From Lachnospiraceae bacterium (GTDB lineage: Bacteria > Bacillota > Clostridia > Lachnospirales > Lachnospiraceae): a DNA stretch of 64,000 nt. The position numbers and the translations under genes were made by a program. The notes beneath the pieces are model-generated. The model was given only the letters and a program-made list of their open reading frames with translations. It did no database searches and had not been told where the DNA came from. The stretch is from contig JAGBBW010000100.1 in the NCBI GenBank assembly GCA_017938285.1, forward strand, positions 47,068 to 111,067, written 5' to 3'. Below are positions 1 to 9,000 of this stretch, one piece after another; position 1 is the first letter of the stretch; the number at the start of each line of letters is the position of its first letter.

Positions 1-1
1 G

Positions 2-1225
2 GATAAACGTGCGCAGAGGCTGGTGAAGCTTACCAGCCAGCCCGCAAGGTTTCTCGCTACGATACAGGTGGCCATCACCTTATCCGGATTTTTAGGTTCC
101 GCATTTGCGGCAGAAAATTTTTCCGGTGTGCTGGTGGAATGGGTCGTGGGACTTGGGGTATCGATTTCTCCGGAAGTGCTGGATTCTGTTGCGGTAATTT
201 TAATTACTGTTATTTTGTCGTTTTTTACACTGGTGTTTGGGGAACTGGTACCAAAGCAGGTTGCCATGCGTAAGGCAGAGACGCTGGCTCTTGGAATGTC
301 AGGCTTTATCAGCACCATTGCTGCTGTTTTTAAGCCACTGGTCAGTCTGCTTACTGTTTCAACGAACGGATGTCTCCGGCTGCTGGGAATTGACCCAAAT
401 GCCAAGGATGACGAGGTCAGTGAAGAAGAAATCCGTATGATGGTGGATGTCGGCAGTGAAAATGGTACGATTGATGATGCAGAACGGGAATTTATCCAGA
501 ATGTGTTTGAATTTGATGATATTTCTGCAGGAGAACTGGTAACCCACCGGACAGAAGTGATTATGTTGGATCTGGCAGAAGACATGGAGGTATGGAAAGA
601 GACCATTCATAATACACGCCATGCTTCTTACCCGATCTGTGAGGATTCAGCGGATAATATTGTGGGAGTATTAAAGGCAAAGGAATATTTCCGATTAGAG
701 GATAAGAGCCGGGAGTCTGTGATGAAGCATGCGGTCCGTGATCCGTACTTTGTTCCGGCAACCATTAAGGCAGACCGTCTGTTCCGTAACATGAAGAAGG
801 GAAAGCGTACCATGGCAATTGTGCTGGATGAGTATGGTGGCATGATGGGCGTTATAACCATGAAAGACTTAATTGAACAGCTTGTGGGTGATTATTATGC
901 TTATGATGATGTGGATGAAAATGAGGAGCATATCAAGTCCATTGGTGAAAATACCTGGAAAATTCATGGAAGCGCCTTGTTGGAAGATGTATCAGAAAAG
1001 CTGGATGTTACCTTGTATTGTGAAGATTTCGGAACATTTAACGGACTGATTTTTCATACACTGGGCAAAGTCCCGGCAGATGGGGATAAGTTTACCCTGG
1101 AGATTGGTGTCCTGACAGTGAAAGTGGTGAAAATCCAGAATCATATGGTAGAGGCGGCGATTGTAACGAAGCGGGAGGAAAAGACAGAAGAGAGTGAAGC
1201 AAAGGTGGCAGCCGCAAAAGAATAG
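2..1225 (+). CDS. CorC/HlyC (CNNM/DUF21) family membrane protein, 5' partial
   Basis: This is a membrane protein of the CNNM/CorB-CorC group, often annotated as a hemolysin or Mg/Co efflux protein. The reading frame is open from base 2, and the residues before the first possible start (DKRAQRLV) fit the family, so the gene begins outside the window and the GTG at 23 is not its start. About 407 residues are visible. Three hydrophobic segments lie in roughly the first 115 residues, with the GELVPK motif typical of the DUF21 domain. A paired CBS domain follows (roughly residues 165-310), then a CorC_HlyC domain and a Glu/Lys/Ala-rich tail. In known members the CBS pair senses nucleotide or Mg. 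The transported ion is not clear from sequence. No partner gene is visible. Confidence 0.88.
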   Translation, partial: DKRAQRLVKLTSQPARFLATIQVAITLSGFLGSAFAAENFSGVLVEWVVGLGVSISPEVLDSVAVILITVILSFFTLVFGELVPKQVAMRKAETLALGMSGFISTIAAVFKPLVSLLTVSTNGCLRLLGIDPNAKDDEVSEEEIRMMVDVGSENGTIDDAEREFIQNVFEFDDISAGELVTHRTEVIMLDLAEDMEVWKETIHNTRHASYPICEDSADNIVGVLKAKEYFRLEDKSRESVMKHAVRDPYFVPATIKADRLFRNMKKGKRTMAIVLDEYGGMMGVITMKDLIEQLVGDYYAYDDVDENEEHIKSIGENTWKIHGSALLEDVSEKLDVTLYCEDFGTFNGLIFHTLGKVPADGDKFTLEIGVLTVKVVKIQNHMVEAAIVTKREEKTEESEAKVAAAKE

Positions 1226-1595
1226 CGTAAAACTACTGTCTCAAATGTAGAAAATAGCAGTGGAATTTTGTACATTATGCACAAAAAATAAAGCGGTTTT
1301 GGAAAAATAAAGTACTGCAACTATGCGGAAATAAAGGAAAAAAGCGAATTTACCAGAGCGAGCACTTTTGGGAAAACTGGCACTGGATAAATAAACGAAT
1401 ATGTGATAGGATGGACGCAGATGGGAATAGAAATAGTCTCATCTGTGTTTTCTTTTATATTTTGTTCAGGGGAAGGGGAGTTCGTCTTCTGCCTGAAATG
1501 TCTGGAAAAGGTAATCATAATCTGACAGAATCAGCTGCGATTCCACATTTGTAAAATGCAGGGATATAAGGAACAGGAGGAGGTAATGCAATCAT
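1226..1595. other. Intergenic region, 370 nt
   Basis: No convincing gene is seen in this AT-rich stretch. It contains a 19-bp palindrome at 1267-1285 that recurs at 34533. Just before the next gene lies a very strong purine-rich ribosome site (AGGAGGAGG, 1575-1583). I could not find a good -35/-10 pair. Confidence 0.5.
1267..1285. promoter_or_regulatory. Palindromic operator-like site TTTGTACA-TTA-TGCACAAA
   Basis: The site has 8-nt arms with one mismatch and a 3-nt centre. It is identical over 21 nt (1267-1287) to the site at 34533-34553 in front of the sugar ABC importer. Related sites lie at 47055 and 57237. The cognate regulator is unknown. Here it lies 310 nt upstream of the nuclease gene. 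Confidence 0.4.
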
Positions 1596-2597
1596 TTGGA
1601 AAAGGAAGAACAGTTATACAAGGAGATGATAAGAAAAATGGATCTGGCAGGGCTGCGGGCACAGTATGACAGTGAAGTGAAATACCTGCTGAGTGAAAAA
1701 ATTATTCTGGCGCATATTATTGCAGGGGTAATTACAGAGTTCAAGGGGATGGAACCAGAACGAATTGTATCGTATATTGAAGGAACCCCAGAGGTGGCAA
1801 CGGTTCCGGTTCCACCAGGGGAAACAAATCGGTATTCTGGTACAGCAATTTGTGGTGATAATACAGAGAGCAATATTCCCGGAGAAGGAACGTATACCTT
1901 TGATATTAAATTTGCATTAGGTTTACCGGAAGGAAGCCGGGAGTTTCAGTTATTGATTAATGTAGAGGCACAGAAAGCAGAACCGTCAAAGTATACAATT
2001 CCGGAACGAGGGGCATTTTATGTGGCAAGAATGTTGTCTTCCCAGTATGGGGAAGTATTTACCGGAGAAGAGTTTCAGAAGCTGAAAAAGGTGTATTCTA
2101 TCTGGCTGGTACTGAACTGTCCGGAGAAAAGAGGAAATACGATAACACGGTATTATACAGAGCGGGAGTCACTGCTGGGAAAAGTACCGACGGAGGAGAG
2201 GTATCAGCTTTCTGAAATTATTGTGATCCGCTTATCAAAGAAACTGGCAAAAGCAGAAAAAGAGGAATTGAAATTACATAGGTTTCTTGGTACAATATTT
2301 TCAGGAAAGATGTCTCCGGAGCAGAAGAAGGAGATTTTGCGGAACGAGTATAATGTGCCAATCGCAGCAGATATGAGAAGGAGGGTGTCGGAGGTGTGCA
2401 ATTTAAGTGAAGCAATTGAAGAAGAAGCGGAAAAAAGAGGAGAAAAAAGAGGAATTGCCCTCGGTGCCCGGAATAAGCTTCGTGAGCTGGTGGAGCGGAA
2501 AATCGCAAAAGGAAAATCCCTGGAAGTCATTGCGGATGAGCTGGAAGAAGATATTGTAGTAATTAGGGATATTTACGAAGAGATTATAAAAAATTAG
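1596..2597 (+). CDS. Rpn family PD-(D/E)XK nuclease / putative transposase
   Basis: The 333-residue protein resembles the Rpn (recombination-promoting nuclease) family, whose members are often labelled PD-(D/E)XK transposases. The core is visible as FDIKF (Asp) followed by LLINVEAQK (Glu-x-Gln). A KKVYSIWLVLN strand and a charged C-terminal helical part with EEEAEKRGEKRG also fit. The start is unusual: the best ATG (1586) after the AGGAGGAGG site is out of frame and stops after 28 codons. The nuclease frame has a stop at 1584 and can only begin at TTG 1596, about 12 nt after the ribosome site. Removing one T from the TTT at 1595-1597 would join the ATG to the frame, so a frameshift is possible. 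It lies 28 nt before jetD. Similar genes are multicopy in Lachnospiraceae. Confidence 0.8.
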   Translation: MEKEEQLYKEMIRKMDLAGLRAQYDSEVKYLLSEKIILAHIIAGVITEFKGMEPERIVSYIEGTPEVATVPVPPGETNRYSGTAICGDNTESNIPGEGTYTFDIKFALGLPEGSREFQLLINVEAQKAEPSKYTIPERGAFYVARMLSSQYGEVFTGEEFQKLKKVYSIWLVLNCPEKRGNTITRYYTERESLLGKVPTEERYQLSEIIVIRLSKKLAKAEKEELKLHRFLGTIFSGKMSPEQKKEILRNEYNVPIAADMRRRVSEVCNLSEAIEEEAEKRGEKRGIALGARNKLRELVERKIAKGKSLEVIADELEEDIVVIRDIYEEIIKN

Positions 2598-2625
2598 TAA
2601 CACGGAAAGAGCAGGAACAAAAACA

Positions 2626-3612
2626 GTGAAGAGGATTACCCTGAGTCAGTTGGAGAAAACACATAAAATAAATGATTATATGGAACTTTATTCTGTAGTG
2701 ACTGCCCTGATCCAGGAAGAAAAAATAAAACCAGTAAAGACTACCGGGCTGAATGGGAAAAAGCCGGCATTGTTTAAAGAATACTGGGTGATAGAAGGTA
2801 AGGAAGATTTTTCTGCATACGTGGAAGAACTTTCTTACCTTTTTGTGTCCATGATTTCAACGGATTATTACCTGGGTCATCGGAAGCAATATGTAGAGGA
2901 CCGGGAATGGGTTCTTAGGTTGAATCAATTTTTAAAAACGAACCGGGAGAGTTTGAGCACAGCAAAATCACTGAATGAACGCAGTTTTGAAATCTGGCAC
3001 CGGGAGAAATTTTTAAAAGAAGAGCAGGGAAAAAAGATTTTAAAGAGATGTGGAATTTCCATGGAGCAGTTGAATGTGTATGAAACAACAGAACCGCTGT
3101 CGTATTATGTGCACACAAGAACCACTCCGCAGAATATGTTGATTCTGGAAAATAAGGATACGTTTTACAGTATGCGAAAGCATTTGCTGACTGGACAGAA
3201 CAGAATAATTGATACGGAAATTGGAACAGTGATTTATGGTGCAGGAAAAGGAATTTACCGTTCTTTTCAGGATTTTTCTCTTTGTGCCGAGCCTTATATG
3301 AAGGAAAAAGAGAATATACTGTATTATCTTGGTGATATTGACTATGAAGGAATTCTGATTTATGAAACACTGGCAGAACAGTTTGCCGGGGAATATAAGG
3401 TACAGCCATTTGTACAAGGATATGCTGCCATGCTGCAGAAAGCAGAAAAAATGGGTTTTGAAAAACTTCCCCGGATGAAAGAGAGACAGAACCAGAAAAT
3501 TGGGGAGTTGTTTTATTCTTTTTTTGACAGAGAAATTCAGGAGAAGATACAAAGGCTGTTAGAGTCAGGATGTTATATTCCACAGGAAATATTGTCCGTG
3601 GAGGATTTGTAA
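2626..3612 (+). CDS. jetD: Wadjet system nuclease subunit JetD (DUF2220 / Toprim-like)
   Basis: JetD is the DNA-cleaving subunit of Wadjet, an SMC-like system that linearises small circular plasmids. The 328-residue protein has an N-terminal helical part and a C-terminal topoisomerase VI-A-like Toprim region. The acidic residues are visible in MLILENKDTF and in YYLGDIDYEGILIYE (the Asp-x-Asp pair). It is shorter than the roughly 380-residue JetD of the best studied type I systems. The start is GTG 2626; a GCAGGAAC stretch upstream is a modest ribosome site. It is followed after 67 nt by jetA, and the four jet genes run in one direction as a likely operon. Placing jetD first differs from the classical ABCD order and fits the subtype with DUF5716/DUF6063-like subunits, as far as I recall. 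Confidence 0.88.
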   Translation: MKRITLSQLEKTHKINDYMELYSVVTALIQEEKIKPVKTTGLNGKKPALFKEYWVIEGKEDFSAYVEELSYLFVSMISTDYYLGHRKQYVEDREWVLRLNQFLKTNRESLSTAKSLNERSFEIWHREKFLKEEQGKKILKRCGISMEQLNVYETTEPLSYYVHTRTTPQNMLILENKDTFYSMRKHLLTGQNRIIDTEIGTVIYGAGKGIYRSFQDFSLCAEPYMKEKENILYYLGDIDYEGILIYETLAEQFAGEYKVQPFVQGYAAMLQKAEKMGFEKLPRMKERQNQKIGELFYSFFDREIQEKIQRLLESGCYIPQEILSVEDL

Positions 3613-3679
3613 CAACGGTTCAAGTAGAAAAAATGAGTAGTTACAAGATTTTTGAGAAGCATATGGAGGAAATGCAGAA

Positions 3680-5293
3680 ATGCAGTTTGAATTTTTAAAG
3701 CAGTTTCCAAAACGAATGAAGCATGTGGGAATGTACGGGTTACTGTTACAGAACAGTGCCCAGAAGCAGACCTGGAAAACATACGGACTGTTGAAACTGG
3801 ATGAACAGTTAAATATAATTTTTGCCCTGCTTCTCTATATTATGGAGCAGTCCCTGAAAGAAGAACACTGTACGCTGGATGATATCGGGGCGTATCTGGA
3901 TATATTGAATACTACCTATTTTCATAAAAATATTTCCTATGAGGACTGCAAGGCTCTTGGGGATTTTATTGTCAATGTGGTGCTGTCCAATGAAGGAAAA
4001 TCCATGTATTTTGACGGGTATGAATTTGAGCAGAGAGCTTATAAAATCATGAATATCAGCTATATTGCCAACCGGATTGTGTATCTGGATTCGGATGTAA
4101 AAAGAACGTCTTATTATCTGACGGATGATGGTTATAATCTTCTGTTATCCACGCTGGAAATTGAAAATAACATGAAGCTGACGATTCATGAAATGATTTT
4201 CAAAATGCATCTGGAAAAGCAGAGTTATGACAAAGCAGTGGATGAAATCAAAAGTGTGTTTAATCTGCTCCGTATCCAGCTTCAGAAAATTCAGGAGGCT
4301 ATGCTTCGGGTACGGAGAAATGCCCTGAACTATTCTGTGGCGGATTATAAGACGATTCTGGAAGAAAATATGGAAACCATAGATTCCACAAAGCAGAAGT
4401 TCCAGAACTACCGGGAGACCGTAAAGAAACGTGCCCTGGAGCTGGAGGAGCAGAACATTAATGTGCGGAAACTGTCTGCGGAGGATGAAGAAAAACTGAA
4501 CAATCTGCGGATTATCGAACACTATCTGAACCGTGGTCTGGATGAACACCAGAAAATTTTAAATTCCCACTTTGATTTGAAGATTTTGTACGACAAAGAG
4601 CTGGAACTGCTGGCACAGATGTCATTGATTCAGCGGTTTCCTCTGCGGACGGAACTATATGACAAGGTGTTGCAGGATGCGTCAGTACTGGACCGGCTGG
4701 ATGTGTTTTTACGGCCGCTGTTTTACCAGGAGCCAGACAAAATCTACAATTTAAACAAAGCAATGGAGCTGCAGCGTCCGGTGCGGAAAAAGAAAACAGA
4801 AGAGGAAACCGAGGTTATTGATTTTGACGAAGAGGACTGGCAGGAGGAACTGCTGCGCCGTCAGGAAGAAAAGTTAAAAAAATATGAAGGCAGTCTGTTA
4901 CTGATTCTGGACATGGCACTGGAAAAGGGAACCGTCACTTTACAGGAAATCAAAGAGCGGACAGAGCAGGAGGAAGAGCAAAGGCTTCCGGTTCTGATTC
5001 CGACCATTGATATTTTTAAAGAGATTATGGTGGAGCTGATTAAGAGCCGGGAAATTGACCTGAATGTGCTGCGGAAGGAAAAGAGTGAGTATATCACGGA
5101 GCAGAGCATGGAATTCCAGCTTCACGAAATGCTGCTCCGGCTGGTGGAGCAGGAAGAAAAACGAAGCGGTATTTCCAAAATTATGGTACGGAAGCTGGAG
5201 AACAGTCCGGTGGTGGAGTTTTCCGGGATTCCGGATGAACAGGGACGGAAGCGGACGATACGGTGTTCCAATGTGCAGATTGTGCTGGAGTAG
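3680..5293 (+). CDS. jetA: Wadjet system kleisin-like subunit JetA
   Basis: JetA is the MukF-like kleisin that links the SMC heads in the Wadjet complex. The 537-residue protein begins MQFEFLKQFPKRM, typical of the JetA (DUF5716) family. It has an N-terminal winged-helix-like part, a long central coiled-coil region (about residues 190-310) and an acidic linker before a C-terminal domain. The ATG at 3680 follows GGAGG (3665-3669) by 10 nt. The earlier ATG at 3672 is too close and out of frame. It lies between jetD and jetB. Identification rests on family resemblance plus the unmistakable JetC and JetD neighbours. Confidence 0.85.
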   Translation: MQFEFLKQFPKRMKHVGMYGLLLQNSAQKQTWKTYGLLKLDEQLNIIFALLLYIMEQSLKEEHCTLDDIGAYLDILNTTYFHKNISYEDCKALGDFIVNVVLSNEGKSMYFDGYEFEQRAYKIMNISYIANRIVYLDSDVKRTSYYLTDDGYNLLLSTLEIENNMKLTIHEMIFKMHLEKQSYDKAVDEIKSVFNLLRIQLQKIQEAMLRVRRNALNYSVADYKTILEENMETIDSTKQKFQNYRETVKKRALELEEQNINVRKLSAEDEEKLNNLRIIEHYLNRGLDEHQKILNSHFDLKILYDKELELLAQMSLIQRFPLRTELYDKVLQDASVLDRLDVFLRPLFYQEPDKIYNLNKAMELQRPVRKKKTEEETEVIDFDEEDWQEELLRRQEEKLKKYEGSLLLILDMALEKGTVTLQEIKERTEQEEEQRLPVLIPTIDIFKEIMVELIKSREIDLNVLRKEKSEYITEQSMEFQLHEMLLRLVEQEEKRSGISKIMVRKLENSPVVEFSGIPDEQGRKRTIRCSNVQIVLE

Positions 5294-5348
5294 TGTACCA
5301 GCCGCGAACGCAGGTAGTACATACAGCAGACAGAATGGGAGATAAGAT

Positions 5349-6053
5349 ATGGCATACGAATTAGGTGAAATCAGGCTGAGCCAGCAGATTTTTTATTATC
5401 TGCTGGAGCACCATGAATTACAGGAAGAAGAGGAGCAGCGGCTGTTCCGTGCCTACACGGAAGAGGAACAGGTGCAGAATCTGGTGAAGTCCCAGGCGGA
5501 GGAAGCGTTAAGTACGATGGAACGTTATGGAAATACCATTTATCTGATTCCGAAGGAAGAAAATGTGTTTCTGGGTTTTTCCAAGGCAAAATTAAAGGCA
5601 GAGCTGTGCAAGTCCACGGGTACAGACAAGGACTTTTATTTGTCCCAGTTTGTCATTCTGACTCTGTTGGTGGAGTTTTTTGACGGTCAGGGAAGCAGCA
5701 GTAAATCCAGGGAGTATATCCGGGTGGGAGAACTGCAGAACAGCATCTCCGAGCGTTTAAAAGAAGGTGTGGCGAATACCACGGAAGAGGAAGAAGAGCA
5801 TAAAGGCATTGCATTCCGAAATATGCTGGAAGCATACGAGGCGTTAAAGTCCGATGACAAAGGTTCCAGAGCGAAGACCACAAAAGAAGGATTTTTGCAT
5901 ACAATTTTTAAATTTCTGGAAAAGCAGAACCTGATTGACTATGTGGAAGAGGATGAAATGATTAAAACAACCCGGAAGTTAGACAATTTGATGGACTGGA
6001 ACCTGTTAAACCAGAATAATTTCCAGAGAATCAGAAAGGTATTGGGAGAATGA
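5349..6053 (+). CDS. jetB: Wadjet system MukE-like subunit JetB (DUF6063-like)
   Basis: JetB is the KITE/MukE-like subunit that binds the kleisin JetA. The 234-residue protein starts MAYELGEIRLSQQIFYYLLE. It has the helix-rich two-winged-helix character of DUF6063-like JetB proteins, with a polar acidic stretch (TTEEEEEHKG) in the middle. The ATG at 5349 follows GGGAGATAAG. The stop overlaps the jetC start by 4 nt (ATGA at 6050), which indicates translational coupling and fixed stoichiometry. The sequence alone is weakly diagnostic, so the call depends strongly on position between jetA and jetC. Confidence 0.83.
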   Translation: MAYELGEIRLSQQIFYYLLEHHELQEEEEQRLFRAYTEEEQVQNLVKSQAEEALSTMERYGNTIYLIPKEENVFLGFSKAKLKAELCKSTGTDKDFYLSQFVILTLLVEFFDGQGSSSKSREYIRVGELQNSISERLKEGVANTTEEEEEHKGIAFRNMLEAYEALKSDDKGSRAKTTKEGFLHTIFKFLEKQNLIDYVEEDEMIKTTRKLDNLMDWNLLNQNNFQRIRKVLGE

Positions 6054-9000
6054 GTAAAATAAACGCAGTCCGGATTATCAATCTGAATTATAATAACAAC
6101 GCCATCTGTATCAGTGACGAAACTTTTCAGCTGGGTGGGCAGAGTACGCTGTTTTCCCTGCGGAACGGCGGTGGTAAGTCGGTGCTGGTGCAGATGATGA
6201 CAGCGCCTTTTGTACATAAGCAGTACCGGAAAACAAAGGACCGGCCTTTTGAAAGCTACTTTACGACCGCAAAACCGACCTTTATTCTGGTGGAATGGGC
6301 GCTGGACCATGGGGCAGGCTACTGTCTGACCGGTATGATGGTGCGGAAAAGCCAGGTTTCCGAGGAACAGTCTGCGGAACCATTGGAAATCATTAATTTT
6401 ATCAGCGAATATACGACACGCTGCGAGCAGGATATTTATAACCTTCCGGTAGTAGAAAAAACAAAAAAAGAAATTGCCCTGAAGGGATTTTCTGCCTGCC
6501 GGCAGTTGTTTGAAACTTATAAACGGGACAAGTCCTTGAAGTTTTTTTACTACGACATGAATAATTATGCCCAGTCCAGACAGTACTTTGACAAGCTGGA
6601 AGAATACCAGATTTACTATAAAGAATGGGAAAATATTATAAAAAAGGTGAACCTGAAAGAATCCGGTCTGTCGGAGCTTTTTATTGACTGTAAAAATGAA
6701 AAAGACTTAATTGAAAAGTGGTTCATGCCTACAGTGGAAAGCAAGCTGAACCGTGAGTCCGATCGGATGAAGGAATTCCAGAGTATTATCGGAAAGTATG
6801 TCACCATGTATAAGGACAATAAGTCCAAAATCGAACGCCGGGATACGATTCTGAAATTCAAGGAAGATATGCTTACGGTAGAAGAAAAGGCGAAGCGGTA
6901 TCAGGAACAGGAAGCGAAGGTAGTGGCAATGGAAAACCGGATTGCCTGCTTTTTGAAAGAACTGTACCGGTTGGAGACACTGGTACAGCAGGAACTTCAA
7001 AAACTGGAAGAACAGAAGCAGGACTGTGAGGAAAACATTGCCCACGTAGTGTATGAGAAGCTGTCCATGGAGGTACATCAGCTGGCGGAAGAACTGCGGA
7101 ACCGCAGCAGCAACCGGGATATGCTGGGTTTTGAACGGGACGCACTGGAAGAGGAACTGAATAAAATTGAACATCAGATTCATTTGTTGGAATGTGCCAG
7201 ACAGCAGGAGCAGGTAGAGGAATGCCGGAAGGAATACCAGCTGCTGACGGAAAAGCTGGATGTATTGAAGCAGGATGAAGAAGAGCTGGAACCGGAGCGG
7301 CAGAGTATTGGAGGCAGACTGAACCGGTATTACCGGAACCGTTTGTCGGAGCATACGGTTAAAGTGGAAGCAAAGAGGGAAGAGCAGGAAGAAACAGAAG
7401 CAACGTGTCTGGCACAGAAGCAGAAGGAAGCAGAATGCCAGAACCGTCTGTCGGAGCTTTTGGTTTCCCTGACGGAATGCAGGAGCCAAATTAAGGTTTT
7501 TGGAGAAAAAGAAGCAGATTTTAACCGGAATTACAGCGAGCAGTTTGCCAGAAATATCGTGGGCGATTATGAGGCTGGTTATCTGGAAATTAAACGGGCA
7601 GAATACGAGAAGCAGCAGGAGGAACTGGTGCGCCGCTGTGCCAGTCATGGAAAGCGCCAGAATGAGGCGGAAGAACAGAAGAGAAGCTGTGAACGCGGCA
7701 TAGAAGACAAGCATGTAGAGGTAACGCAGCAGAACTATTCCCTGAAGGAACTGGAAAAGGAAGGGGAAGAACTGCAGAAACAGCTGGAAGAGAGACGTGT
7801 TATTATGCGTTATCTGGAGCTGGATGAAACGAAGCTGTGGCAGCAGGAGAAACTGCTGGAGGCGGCTGACCGGAAGCTGGCAGACATTAACCGCAGACGA
7901 AGTGAGCTGGAGCAGGAGGTCCATGCCCTGCGGCAGGAGTGGAAAAAACTGACTTCCGGTGAGGTTATGGAACTTCCGGAAGACTTTGAGGACTTGTTAA
8001 AAGAGCTGGAGCTTCATCCGGTGTCCGGTATGCGCTGGCTGGAAAAGAACGGATACAGTGAGGAAGAGAACCAGCGTCTGGTGCGCCGGCAACCATTTCT
8101 GCCATATTCCCTGATTCTTCCACGGGCAGAAATCAAAAAGCTGGAACAGCAGGAGAAGGAGGTGTATACCTCGTTTCCGATTCCACTGATTCCAAGGGAA
8201 GCGCTGGAAGAGGTACTGGCGGAGAAAGACAGTTCCGTACTGCATTTATCCGGCATTAGTTTTTATCTGTGGTTTAATGAAAAACTGCTGAATGAAGAGG
8301 CTCTGCGGGTGCTGATTGCACAGAAGGATGCCGAAATCCAGAAGAAACAGGAGCAGGTGGAAAAACGGCAGGCGGAATACGAAGAGTATCTGGCAAAGAA
8401 GAACCGTCTGGCAGAACAGAGGGTGACAAAGGAGCTGCTGGAACAGAACCAGAACAGCCAGACAGAAGCGGAGGAGCGAATCGAAGCCCTGAAGGAAACC
8501 ATCCGGAAAGCCCAGGAAGAGCGCCGGGAACTGGAACAGACCATAAAGGAATTGCAACAGACCATCCAGAAGGAACGGCAGGAAATTGACTGGTGCAAAC
8601 GCCGGGAGACGGATTTTGCATTGTTCTGCAAGGCTTATGAAACCTATACAGAGCAGCGGAAGGAAGAGGGACGGATTGCAAAAGAGCAGACCAGAGTCCA
8701 GGAAGCAAAGGACAGGGCAGCCGTCCAGCGGGAAGCACTGGAAGAACGGTTAAAGACGCTGGAAGCAGAAGCTTTGGAGCTGAAACGGTTTGGAGAAGAA
8801 CTGCAAAGAAGTGCGGCAAAGTATGAAGGCTTTGAACTGGATGAGCAGCAGAACGCAATTTCCCAGACGGAAAAAACGACAGAGGAAGAGGCACAGAAGC
8901 TGGAAGCCCGGTATGAAGCCATTACCACCCAGATGTCCACGGAATTACAGGAACTGGAGCGTCAGCAGGAAAAGCAGCGGGGACAGTTAGAGAAGGCGGA

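Noticed and set aside
6707-7924. 405-codon open frame on the - strand inside jetC
   Set aside because: It is the antisense of a GAA/CAG-rich coiled-coil region and encodes a Leu/Phe/Gln-rich sequence without domain features or a ribosome site.
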